This document shows, piece after piece, positions 8,910 through 16,940 of a DNA stretch of 64,000 nt. The DNA is from Bordetella sp. H567. Its GTDB lineage: Bacteria > Pseudomonadota > Gammaproteobacteria > Burkholderiales > Burkholderiaceae_B. Location: the NCBI RefSeq assembly GCF_001704295.1, contig NZ_CP012334.1, positions 558,001 to 622,000 on the forward strand. Reading direction: 5' to 3'. Below the pieces are notes generated by a model. That model was not told the origin of the DNA, searched no databases, and was given only the letters and a program-made list of their open reading frames with translations. Position 1 is the first letter of the stretch. Each line of letters begins with the position of its first letter. Made by a program: the position numbers and the translations under genes.

Positions 8910-10526
8910 TTATGACCCGTATCGATTTAGGGTTACCGGGGCTGGCGCCGGCGTGCTCGCCGGGGGCGGCGCGGCGCGCTCGATCACTTCACCGTCGCCG
9001 CCGCCGACGGCCTTATAGACCGCGATCAGGCGCAGGAACAGTTGGTGATTGCTGTCGGACAGGTCGCGCCGCGCCTGTATCCACGTTCGTTGCGCGTCCA
9101 GTTCCACCAGGAAGTCCGTCAGGCCGCGCGTGTAGCGGGCGCGGGCCAGTTCGTAGGCTTCGTGGCTGGCTTCCTCCTTGGTGCGCAGGCGGGTGTTGCG
9201 GCCGCGCTCGGCGTCATAGCCGGTCAGGGCATCGTCGATTTCCTGCCACGCTTTCAATACGGTCTGCTGGTAGGCGACCGCCGCCTCCTGTTGCGCCAAT
9301 TCGCGCAGGACGATGGTGGCGCGGCGGCGGCCCTGGTCGAAGAGGGGCACCGATAGCGAGGGGCCCACGCTCCACGTCCGCGTCCCCCATTCGCCGAAGC
9401 GCGCGCCCTCGAAGGATTCGAAACCGAAGGTCGCGCCCAGCGTGATGCGCGGATAGAGGTCGGCGACGGCCACGCCGATGTCCGCCGTGGCGGCATGCAG
9501 GCGCGCTTCGGCCGCCCGGATATCCGGGCGCCGCAGGGCGACCTGCGAGGGCAGGCCCAGGGAAAGGTCGGGCAGGTGAGCCGGCAAGGTGGCCAGCGGC
9601 GCGGGGGCGGGTGGGGCCAGCGTCCGGGTCAGTTCGCCGGGCCGGGCGTCCACCAGCAGGCCGATCTGGTTGATCAGGGCGGTTTCCTGCGCGTGCAGGC
9701 CCGGGATGCGGGCTTGCAGGTCCGCCAGCAGGCTGCGCTGCCGGCTGACGTCCAGTTCGTCGATCAGGCCGCCGCGCGCGCGGGCCTGCAGCAGGCCCAG
9801 GCTGTCGCCCGCCGCGGCCACGTCCTGTTCCACCAGGTCGCGCTGCTGCTGGGTCAGGCGCAATTCGAAGTAATCGCGCGCCAGCTCGCTGGCGACGGCC
9901 AGGCGCACCTCGTCCAGCAAGGCGGCGGCGTTGCCGACGTCGGCATCGGCGGACTCGATCGAGCGCCGTACGCGGCCCCACAGGTCCAGTTCCCATGAAG
10001 CGTCGAAACCGCCCTGGTACAGCGTGAAGGGCGAGCTGAGCACCGAAATCAGTTCCTGTCGGTTGGCCGGGGCCACGGCGCCGGCCAGGCGCGTGCCGGC
10101 GGAATATTCGCTCTGCCGCTGGCGCGTGGCCGCGGCCGTACCGTCCAGCGTCGGACCGCGCTGTGCCGCGACGGTGATGCGCCGCATGCGGCTTTGCGCG
10201 AAGCGCAGGGCGGCGGTGCGCAGGTCCGGGCTTGCTTGCGCCGCCCGTGTCTGCAGTTGGTTCAGGGTGGCATCGTCGAACAGCGTCCACCACTGTTCGG
10301 GTGGCGCCTTCGTTTCCGGCGTGGCGCCCGGCTCGCCGGTGTATTGCCCGCTGCGCCAGTCCTGCCAGGACGCGGGCGATTGCGCGGTGGGGGCCTGATA
10401 GTCCGGGCCGACCGCGCAGCCCGCCAGCAGCGCGGCCGTCAACATCGCCAGCATCGCGGGCAGCGGGTGCGCGAACCGCCGGCGATCGCGCCGCGGGGAA
10501 GAACGCACGGAGGTAGGGATCAACAT
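8910..10526 (-). CDS. Outer-membrane efflux factor, NodT/OprM-type lipoprotein
   Basis: A 538-residue TolC-like channel protein. The start at ATG 10526 gives a basic region, a hydrophobic stretch (AMLAMLTAALLAGC) and a lipobox LAGC, so it is a lipidated outer-membrane protein. The mature protein begins AVGPDYQAPTA, a hallmark of this family. Two repeats of the TolC fold follow, with typical segments FDASWELDLWGR and RRPDIRAAEARL. It begins 10 bp after the preceding permease gene ends, so it completes an operon with the membrane-fusion protein and ABC exporter upstream. Together they would span both membranes. A longer in-frame start at 10616 overlaps the permease gene and lacks the signal features. 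Confidence 0.93.
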   Translation of the reverse strand: MLIPTSVRSSPRRDRRRFAHPLPAMLAMLTAALLAGCAVGPDYQAPTAQSPASWQDWRSGQYTGEPGATPETKAPPEQWWTLFDDATLNQLQTRAAQASPDLRTAALRFAQSRMRRITVAAQRGPTLDGTAAATRQRQSEYSAGTRLAGAVAPANRQELISVLSSPFTLYQGGFDASWELDLWGRVRRSIESADADVGNAAALLDEVRLAVASELARDYFELRLTQQQRDLVEQDVAAAGDSLGLLQARARGGLIDELDVSRQRSLLADLQARIPGLHAQETALINQIGLLVDARPGELTRTLAPPAPAPLATLPAHLPDLSLGLPSQVALRRPDIRAAEARLHAATADIGVAVADLYPRITLGATFGFESFEGARFGEWGTRTWSVGPSLSVPLFDQGRRRATIVLRELAQQEAAVAYQQTVLKAWQEIDDALTGYDAERGRNTRLRTKEEASHEAYELARARYTRGLTDFLVELDAQRTWIQARRDLSDSNHQLFLRLIAVYKAVGGGDGEVIERAAPPPASTPAPAPVTLNRYGS

Positions 10527-10536
10527 GGTCGAACTC

Positions 10537-11655
10537 TCAGGCAAGGCGGTGGCGAAACAGCCACGCAGCCAGCGGCAGGGTGACGGCGGCGATGCCGGCG
10601 AAGGGAAGCAGGTCATGCCAGACCGCCGTCATCCCAGCGCCTTCCAGGTACACGCTGCGCACCAGGTCCACGGCGAACCGCAGCGGGTTGGCGTAAGTGG
10701 CGATCTGGAAGCCGGGCGGCATGTTGCGCACCGGCGTGGTCAGCCCGGACAGCAGCACCAGCGGCATGAGCAGCACGAAGGTGTAAAGCATGGCCTGCTG
10801 CATGCTGGCCGACAGGGCGGATATCGACAGGCCGAGCCCCACGATGGCGATGGTGAACAGCAGCAGCCCGGCGTACAGGACCAGCGGACTGCCCGCCATC
10901 GGAATGTGGAACCAGAACAGCGCGATGGCAAGCACCAGCGAGGATTGCACCAACCCGATGGCAATCGAAGGCAGGGCCTTGCCGAACATGATGGTGATCG
11001 GCCGATACGGCGTGACCAGCAACTGGTCGAACGTCCCTTGCTCGCGTTCGCGCGCCACCGATAGCGCGGCCAGCGTCATGGTCTGCAGCATGCTCAGCGT
11101 GGCGATGAGTCCCGGCATGATGCTCCAGCGCGTTTCCAGGTTGGGGATGTACCAGGCGCGCATTTCGACGGTGACGGGCGCACGCGCGGCGCCCGGCCGG
11201 TCGGCGTTGTAGGCCGCGACGATATCGCGTATCTGCCCCGCCGCCGTTCCGGCCGTGGTGGAATTGCGGCCGTCCAGAATCAGTTGCAGCGGCGCCGTGC
11301 CGCCGGACGCCAGTACGCGTTCGAAATCCTCGGCGAAGTGCAGCACCAGCAGCGCCTGGCCGGAATCGATGACGCCGGCGATTTCGCCGGACGAGCGCAG
11401 GGTGGCGACACGTTCGAACACGCCGGTGCCGTCCAGGCGCGCCAGCAGTTCGGTGGACGCCGCACCGCGACTCTGGTCCAGCACGGCATAGGGAACATGG
11501 GTCAGGTCGAACGTGGCGGCGTAGCCGAACAGCAGGCTTTGCAGGATGACGGGCACGATCAGCACCACGCGGCTGGTGGGATCCTTCAGGATCGCCAGGA
11601 ACTCCTTGTGGCAGAGGTTGCCCAGGTGGCGCAGAAAGCCGATGGCGGTGTTCAT
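10537..11655 (-). CDS. ABC exporter permease (YbhR/YhhJ type)
   Basis: A 372-residue ABC-2 type permease. An N-terminal transmembrane segment is followed by a large periplasmic domain of about 150 residues (YAVLDQSRGAASTELLARL...), then five further membrane helices at the C-terminal half. The conserved EREQGTFDQLLVTPYRP motif lies just before the second helix. It starts 14 bp after the ATPase fusion gene ends. The partner permease domain is fused into that protein, so the exporter would contain one of each permease. This matches the arrangement of E. coli YbhFSR and RbbA/YhhJ. Confidence 0.92.
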   Translation of the reverse strand: MNTAIGFLRHLGNLCHKEFLAILKDPTSRVVLIVPVILQSLLFGYAATFDLTHVPYAVLDQSRGAASTELLARLDGTGVFERVATLRSSGEIAGVIDSGQALLVLHFAEDFERVLASGGTAPLQLILDGRNSTTAGTAAGQIRDIVAAYNADRPGAARAPVTVEMRAWYIPNLETRWSIMPGLIATLSMLQTMTLAALSVAREREQGTFDQLLVTPYRPITIMFGKALPSIAIGLVQSSLVLAIALFWFHIPMAGSPLVLYAGLLLFTIAIVGLGLSISALSASMQQAMLYTFVLLMPLVLLSGLTTPVRNMPPGFQIATYANPLRFAVDLVRSVYLEGAGMTAVWHDLLPFAGIAAVTLPLAAWLFRHRLA

Positions 11656-11669
11656 GTGTGCCTCTTGCG

Positions 11670-14600
11670 TCAGCGGTCCAGCGTTTTACGGGTCAGCCGG
11701 CCCACCAGCAGCAACAGGGTGGCGGCGTAGGCGGCGAGAATGGCGCAGTCCTTCAGGATCAGCGGCCAGTAGTCGCCGGCGAGGAATACCGTCTTCACGA
11801 GTTCCATGAAGTACGTCGCCGGCAAGGCGTGCCCCACGATATTCACGACGTCGGGCACGTTGCGCAGGTCGAAGACGAAGCCCGAGAGCATCGTCGCCGG
11901 CATGAAGCTGGCCAGGATGGCGAGCTGGCTGGCCACGAACTGATTGCGCGTGAGCGCGGATATCAGCAGCCCGATGCCCAAGGAAACCAGCATGTACAGC
12001 GTCGAGCCGGTCACCAGCGCCGCCATGGATCCCTGCAAGGGCACCTGGAACAGGAAGAGGGCGGCCAGCAGGCACAGGCCCAGTCCCATCATCCCGACGC
12101 AGAAGTACGGGATGATCTTGGCAAGGAGCACCTCCACCGGCTGCACGGGGGTAACGAACAGGGCCTCCAGCGTGCCGCGCTCCCATTCGCGCGCCATGAC
12201 CAGCGCGGTCAAGAAGGTGCCGATGAGGGTCATGATCAGGACGATCAGGCCAGGCACCAGGTACCAGGTACTGTCGTTGGCGGCGTTGAACCACATGCGG
12301 TCCACCACGGTCACGGTGCCGCCGTTTCCGGCCACGGCCAGGGTGGCGCCGCGGTCGGACTGCTTCTGCAGCCACAGGGCGACGGCACCCTGCAGATAAG
12401 CCGCCACGGTCAGGGCGCGCGTCGGGTCGCTGCCTAGCACCAGGGTCTGCACGGCCGCGTTGCCGGCCGCCAGCCTTCGCGAAAAGTCGCTGGGTATGCG
12501 CAATACCGCGTCGGCGTCGTGCGCGATCATGGCGCGCTCCGCGTCGCGGTAGGAGGCCGCCGGCACGCAGTCCAGGTAGCGCGACAGCGCGATGCTGGCG
12601 GCCAGGTCGCGGGCCTGGGGCGCATGGTCTTCCATGACCAGCAGCACGCGCGCGTGCCTGACGTCCAGCGAAAGTCCATAGCCGAAGATCAGGATCAGGA
12701 CGATGGGCAGCACCAGCCCGATCAGCATATTGGCGCGGTTGCGGAAAAGCTGTCGCACCTCCTTGCGCGTCAGGGACACCACGCGGCGCCGGAAGCCGCG
12801 ATCGGTGTGGCCGGGCGTGGCGCGGGGTATTGATGCACCCACCTGTCGCTGCGCGACATCCTCCCCATGGGAGGGAGCGCGCCCTTCGGGCGGCCGGGCG
12901 GGCGCGCTCGTGGATGTGCCCTCCTGTCGCTGCGCGACATCCTCCCCGAGGGAGGGAGCGCCGCCTTCGGGCGGCCGGGCGGCGGCGCTCATGGGTGTGC
13001 CCTCCTGTCGCCGGGCGACATCCTCCCCATGGGAGGAGACATCACCGGCGCTGCCGCCGTGCCCGTCCTGCCGCGCGTCCTCGTGCCTGCCATTGGCCGC
13101 ACCGTTGCGGCCGCTTTCCACGATGCCGATGAATGCCTCTTCCATGGTCATCTTGCGCTGGGGCGTCGCGCCGGCCTGGGTGCGCACCGCCTCCGGCGTG
13201 CCCAGGGCCAGCAGCTTGCCGGCGTCCTGGATCACGATACGGTCGCAGTATTCCGCTTCTTCCATGAAGTGCGTGGTGATGACCACCGTCGTGCCCGTCT
13301 GGGCCAGCGCGGTGATGCGGCGCCAGAAAGCGCGCCGCGCCAGCGGGTCGGCGCCGCTGGTGGGTTCGTCCAGGAACAGGATTTCCGGCTCGTGCAGCAG
13401 GCCCACGGCCATGGCCAGGCGCTGCTTGATGCCGCCGGCGAGCTGGCCCGCGGGTTGCTCCAGGTGCCGGCGCAGCGAGAACTGCTGCGTGACCGCATCG
13501 ATGCGGTCGCGCAAGCGCGCGCCATGCAGGCCATATGCGCCGCCGAAGAAGCGCAGGTTCTCCGCCGCGGACAGGTTGCCATACAGCGCGAAGGACTGCG
13601 AGACATAGCCGATGCGCGAGCGCGCTTGCGCGCGCGCCGTGCGCAGGTCCATGCCGGCCACGCGTGCCGTGCCGCCGCTGGCGGGCAGCAGGCCGCACAA
13701 CATGCGGAAGGTCGTGGTCTTGCCGGCGCCGTTGGGCCCCAGCAAGCCAAAGATCTCGCCGCGCGCGACGCTGAAGCTGGTGCGGTCGACCGCGGTGAAA
13801 TCGCCGAACTTGCGGACCAGGTCGCGTACTTCGATCGCCGGCTCGCCGTTGTGCGCGGGGCTGGGCGCGGGGCCAGCGGAGGCGGATGGAGAAGGCGGGC
13901 AAGGCGGCGAGGCAGACGCCGCCGGCGCGGACGAAGACGATCCCGCGCCGCCGCCGTCGCCGGTCTCGTCGGCGCGTGCGTGCAGCAGGACCATGAAGCC
14001 GTCCTCCAGCCGCGCCGGCACGGCGCTGGCAGCCGCTCCATCGTCCGCCAGCGCGCCGACGTCGTTGCCGGGCCGCAGGATGAACCGCACTTCGCCGCCG
14101 CGGGGTACGGCATCGATGATGACGTCGCGGCGATCCAGCAAACGCGCCTGGCGCGCCCGCGGCGCTTCATTGCGGCCCGCCGGGACGACGAAGCACAATC
14201 CATCCGCGCGCGCCGCGATGTCGGCCGGCGCGCCGCTGGCGAGGACGGCGCCGTCATGCAGCACGTGCACGCAGGCGCAGCGTTCCGCTTCATCCATGTA
14301 GGCAGTGGCCACCAGCACCGTCAAGGTCTCGTCGCGCACCATCTGATCGATGATTTCCCAGAGCTCGCGCCGCGACAGCGGATCGACGCCGACGGTCGGC
14401 TCGTCCAGCAGGAGGAGGTCCGGCGAACGCACCAGCGTGCAGGCCAGGCCCAGCTTCTGCTTCATGCCGCCGGACAGCTTGCCGGCCAGGCGGCCGGTGA
14501 AGCGCTTCAGATCCGTCATGTCCAGCAGGCGCGCGTAGCGTTCGCGGCGCGCATCGGCTCGCACGCCGTGCAGGTCCGCATACAGGTCCAGGTTTTCCTG

Positions 14601-14909
14601 CACGCTCAGGTCCTCGTACAGGCCGAAGCGCTGGGGCATGTAGCTGATGCGGTCCTGGACAGCCTGCGGCGTACGCGCGACATCGTGGCCCAGCACATGC
14701 AGCCGCCCGGCATCGGGACGCATCAGCCCGGCCGCCAGCCGCAGGAAGGTGGTCTTGCCGGCGCCGTCCGGCCCCACCAGCGCCGTGACCGCGCCGCGGC
14801 GCACGTCCAGGCTGACGCCGGCCAGCGCTTGCACGTAGCGCTGCGCCGTCTTGACGGCAAAGCGCTTGCCGATATCCCGCGCCTCGATGGTCACGCCGCC
14901 GGCATTCAT
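11670..14909 (-). CDS. ABC exporter fusion: two ATPase domains plus permease
   Basis: A 1079-residue protein with three parts. ATPase domain 1 (about residues 7-310) has Walker A GPDGAGKTT, signature LSGGMKQK and LLLDEPT. ATPase domain 2 (about 350-600) has GPNGAGKTTT, a modified signature LAGGIKQR and LFLDEPT. After a linker (about 600-710), the last 370 residues are an ABC-2 permease with EWERGTLEALFVTPVQP. E. coli RbbA has the same order, but the CecR-type regulator and the fusion protein alongside suggest a joined YbhF-YbhS. The linker contains three copies of a 27-residue repeat encoded by an 81-bp DNA repeat. It starts 4 bp inside the end of the membrane-fusion gene. Substrates are unknown; related systems affect drug and alkali-cation tolerance. 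Confidence 0.92.
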   Translation of the reverse strand: MNAGGVTIEARDIGKRFAVKTAQRYVQALAGVSLDVRRGAVTALVGPDGAGKTTFLRLAAGLMRPDAGRLHVLGHDVARTPQAVQDRISYMPQRFGLYEDLSVQENLDLYADLHGVRADARRERYARLLDMTDLKRFTGRLAGKLSGGMKQKLGLACTLVRSPDLLLLDEPTVGVDPLSRRELWEIIDQMVRDETLTVLVATAYMDEAERCACVHVLHDGAVLASGAPADIAARADGLCFVVPAGRNEAPRARQARLLDRRDVIIDAVPRGGEVRFILRPGNDVGALADDGAAASAVPARLEDGFMVLLHARADETGDGGGAGSSSSAPAASASPPCPPSPSASAGPAPSPAHNGEPAIEVRDLVRKFGDFTAVDRTSFSVARGEIFGLLGPNGAGKTTTFRMLCGLLPASGGTARVAGMDLRTARAQARSRIGYVSQSFALYGNLSAAENLRFFGGAYGLHGARLRDRIDAVTQQFSLRRHLEQPAGQLAGGIKQRLAMAVGLLHEPEILFLDEPTSGADPLARRAFWRRITALAQTGTTVVITTHFMEEAEYCDRIVIQDAGKLLALGTPEAVRTQAGATPQRKMTMEEAFIGIVESGRNGAANGRHEDARQDGHGGSAGDVSSHGEDVARRQEGTPMSAAARPPEGGAPSLGEDVAQRQEGTSTSAPARPPEGRAPSHGEDVAQRQVGASIPRATPGHTDRGFRRRVVSLTRKEVRQLFRNRANMLIGLVLPIVLILIFGYGLSLDVRHARVLLVMEDHAPQARDLAASIALSRYLDCVPAASYRDAERAMIAHDADAVLRIPSDFSRRLAAGNAAVQTLVLGSDPTRALTVAAYLQGAVALWLQKQSDRGATLAVAGNGGTVTVVDRMWFNAANDSTWYLVPGLIVLIMTLIGTFLTALVMAREWERGTLEALFVTPVQPVEVLLAKIIPYFCVGMMGLGLCLLAALFLFQVPLQGSMAALVTGSTLYMLVSLGIGLLISALTRNQFVASQLAILASFMPATMLSGFVFDLRNVPDVVNIVGHALPATYFMELVKTVFLAGDYWPLILKDCAILAAYAATLLLLVGRLTRKTLDR
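12823..13047. repeat. 81-bp tandem repeat inside the ABC fusion gene
   Basis: Three copies of an 81-bp unit begin at about 12842, 12923 and 13004, the last being partial. Each holds two potential hairpins: CTCCC facing GGGAG, and GCCC facing GGGC. The period is 27 codons, so the frame is kept and the linker gains GEDVAQRQEGT...ARPPEG units. The build, with short GC-rich inverted repeats, is like intergenic repeats elsewhere in the window. Confidence 0.85.
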
Positions 14910-15922
14910 GGCCGCTTGGCTTGCGCCGCGGCCTGCCCGGCGATGGTTACGGTGGCCGGCATGCCCAGGCGCAGCCTATCGTCGGGGTCATCGACCAGGA
15001 CGCGGACTTCATAGACCAGGCTGGTACGCAGCGTCTCGGTCTGTACGTTCTTGGGCGTGAATTCCGCGACGGAGGAGATATAGCCGACCTTGCCCGCGAT
15101 GGGCTGGCCGGGATAGCTGTCGGTGGCCACCTGCGCGGGCATGCCCAGCTTGATCCGGCCGAGATCCGTTTCGTTGACATAGGCGCGTATCCACTTGGGA
15201 TCGTAGATCGCCAGCGTATAGGCGGGTCGCTGCGGCGAGGCCATGTCGCCCGGCTCGAGCAATCGCGCGCGTACCACGGCATCGCGCGGCGCCTTCAGTT
15301 CGGAGAGCGCCAGGCGGTGCTCCAGCAGGGCGGCCTGGGCGCGCGCGGCCTGCAGCGAGGCGTCGGCCTGCGCGATGTCTTCCTGCCGCGGCCCCAGTCT
15401 GGCCAGGCGCAGGTTCTGTTTCTGGCTGTCCAGCTGCGCCTGTGCCACGCGCAGACGCGCGGCCGCGCTGTCCATGTCTTCCCGGCTGACGCCCCGGCCG
15501 GACGTGTCGCCCGCCACGCCTTGCAGCCGTTTCCATTGGCGGGCGGCCAGATCGGCATCGGCCTGCGCCGCCGCCACCTGGGCCTGCGCCTGCTGCACTT
15601 CCTCGGGCCGCGTGCCGTTGCGCAGCCGCAGCAGGGCTTGCTCGCGCACGCCGATCTCCGCGCGCGCCTGCGCCAGCTCCAGGGTCAGCGTGCGCGTATC
15701 CAGCCGCGCCAGGACCTGCCCCGCGCGTACGCGATCGCCTTCTTCCACGCGCATTTCCGCGATGCGGTCGCTGCCGTCGAACGCCAGCGAGATCTGCCGG
15801 ATATCGACGTTGCCGTAGAGCGTCAGGCGATCCGGATCCGCGGGGGTGCGATTCAACATCCAGGACACGGCGGCGATCGCCGCCACGGCCACGACGGCCA
15901 GAATGACGAGTTTTTTCTTCAT
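14906..15922 (-). CDS. HlyD-family membrane-fusion protein (YbhG-like)
   Basis: A 338-residue periplasmic adaptor. The start at ATG 15922 gives a clean membrane anchor (MKKKLVILAVVAVAAIAAV). A longer frame exists back to 16183, but it would cross the palindromic operators and the divergent regulator. After the anchor come the first half of the lipoyl/barrel-sandwich domain (YGNVDIRQISLAFDG), a long alpha-helical hairpin of about 140 residues rich in Ala, Gln and Arg, then the second lipoyl half (LKAPRDAVVRARLLEPGD) and a beta-barrel. It is first in the operon with the ABC fusion, permease and outer-membrane factor, and would bridge inner and outer membrane. Confidence 0.93.
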   Translation of the reverse strand: MKKKLVILAVVAVAAIAAVSWMLNRTPADPDRLTLYGNVDIRQISLAFDGSDRIAEMRVEEGDRVRAGQVLARLDTRTLTLELAQARAEIGVREQALLRLRNGTRPEEVQQAQAQVAAAQADADLAARQWKRLQGVAGDTSGRGVSREDMDSAAARLRVAQAQLDSQKQNLRLARLGPRQEDIAQADASLQAARAQAALLEHRLALSELKAPRDAVVRARLLEPGDMASPQRPAYTLAIYDPKWIRAYVNETDLGRIKLGMPAQVATDSYPGQPIAGKVGYISSVAEFTPKNVQTETLRTSLVYEVRVLVDDPDDRLRLGMPATVTIAGQAAAQAKRP

Positions 15923-16001
15923 GGTTGGCGTGGATGCATGGGGACGGCAGGGGCGGCGGGCGAATCGCGCCTTCCATGTAGGAAGGGAGTCACCGTTCTG
16001 T

Positions 16002-16035
16002 AATTCAAATTTGAATTTGAGGTAAACTATACCTC
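16002..16035. promoter_or_regulatory. Two adjacent palindromes between the exporter operon and its regulator
   Basis: Positions 16002-16017 form a perfect 16-bp palindrome, AATTCAAATTTGAATT. Immediately beside it, 16019-16024 (GAGGTA) and 16030-16035 (TACCTC) form a 6-bp inverted repeat around AACTA. The pair lies in the only AT-rich part of the divergent gap between the membrane-fusion gene and the TetR gene, the classic place for an operator controlling both. Confidence 0.7.
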
Positions 16036-16100
16036 CGTTTTGGCGTGGCCGCACGCCGCATGTATCCTGCGGCCGCAGCCGCCCCCTTCCGCGCCATCTC

Positions 16101-16766
16101 ATGCCGTCCCATAGCTCCCATACCGCGTCCGCTTCCGTCGCCCGTGCGCGCGCCGACGGCGAGGCCACGCGCGCCAACATCATCGAAGCCGCGGGCCGCC
16201 TGTTCGCGGAGCGCGGCTATGCGGAGACGACCAGCAAGGCCATCTGCGAGCGTGCCCAGACCAACATCGCGGCGGTGAACTACCACTTCGGCAGCCGGGA
16301 CGAGCTTTACCTGACGCTGCTGCGGGAAGTGCACAAGCGGGTCATGAGCATGCGCTTCCTGCGCGAGATCGCCGGCAGTCCGATGTCGGCCGAAGACAAG
16401 CTGGGCGTGTTCCTGGAAGGCCTGATCAGCGCCATCGTCGATTCCACCAGCTGGCACACCCGCCTCTGGGCGCGCGAGATCCTGACCCCTTCGCCACTGC
16501 TGTCGCAGGTCCTGCGCGAAGAGGCAATGCCCAAGTTCCAGGTGCTCAGCGGCATCGTCAGCGAGATCACCGGCTTGCGTCCCGGCACGCCCGCGCTGAC
16601 CTGTTGCGTGCTCAGCGTCCTGGCGCCCTGCCTGGTGCTGCTGGTGCTGGACCCTTGCGTTGAATCGCCCCTGCGCGAGCTGTTCGACCGTCCCGCCGCG
16701 GAACTGGCCGCGCAAATGCGCGTCCTGGCCCTGCAGGGCCTGCAGGCCGTGCGCAACAGGGCGTAG
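16101..16766 (+). CDS. TetR-family repressor with CecR-like C-terminal domain
   Basis: A 221-residue regulator. The N-terminal helix-turn-helix domain is clear (RANIIEAAGRLFAERGYAETTSKAICERAQTNIA then NYHFGSRDELYL). The C-terminal part, with a conserved Trp pair (TSWHTRLWAREI) and a hydrophobic helix rich in Cys and Leu, resembles the DUF1956/CecR type, which in E. coli controls ybhGFSR. It is divergent from the exporter operon, with palindromic sites in the gap, so it probably represses both itself and the exporter until a ligand binds. Confidence 0.9.
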   Translation: MPSHSSHTASASVARARADGEATRANIIEAAGRLFAERGYAETTSKAICERAQTNIAAVNYHFGSRDELYLTLLREVHKRVMSMRFLREIAGSPMSAEDKLGVFLEGLISAIVDSTSWHTRLWAREILTPSPLLSQVLREEAMPKFQVLSGIVSEITGLRPGTPALTCCVLSVLAPCLVLLVLDPCVESPLRELFDRPAAELAAQMRVLALQGLQAVRNRA

Positions 16767-16940
16767 ACGGCTCCGCGAGACGGCGTATGGGCGGCGTAAC
16801 CGGAGACCGACGTGGCGTACGGTCCCGCATGACCGCGCGGGCCGATTCGCCGTGAACACGCCTTTGTTACCATTGGCGTTCGTAGAACCAGCCATCACAG
16901 GACGCAGCGGGAAGCCAGGCTTCCCGGTCGCAAATCACCC

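Noticed and set aside
12867-15014. 715-codon plus-strand open frame
   Set aside because: Antisense to the ABC fusion with its two complete ATPase domains.
14906-16183. Longer start of the membrane-fusion protein at 16183
   Set aside because: It would run through both palindromes and into the divergent regulator, and lose the N-terminal membrane anchor at its proper position.
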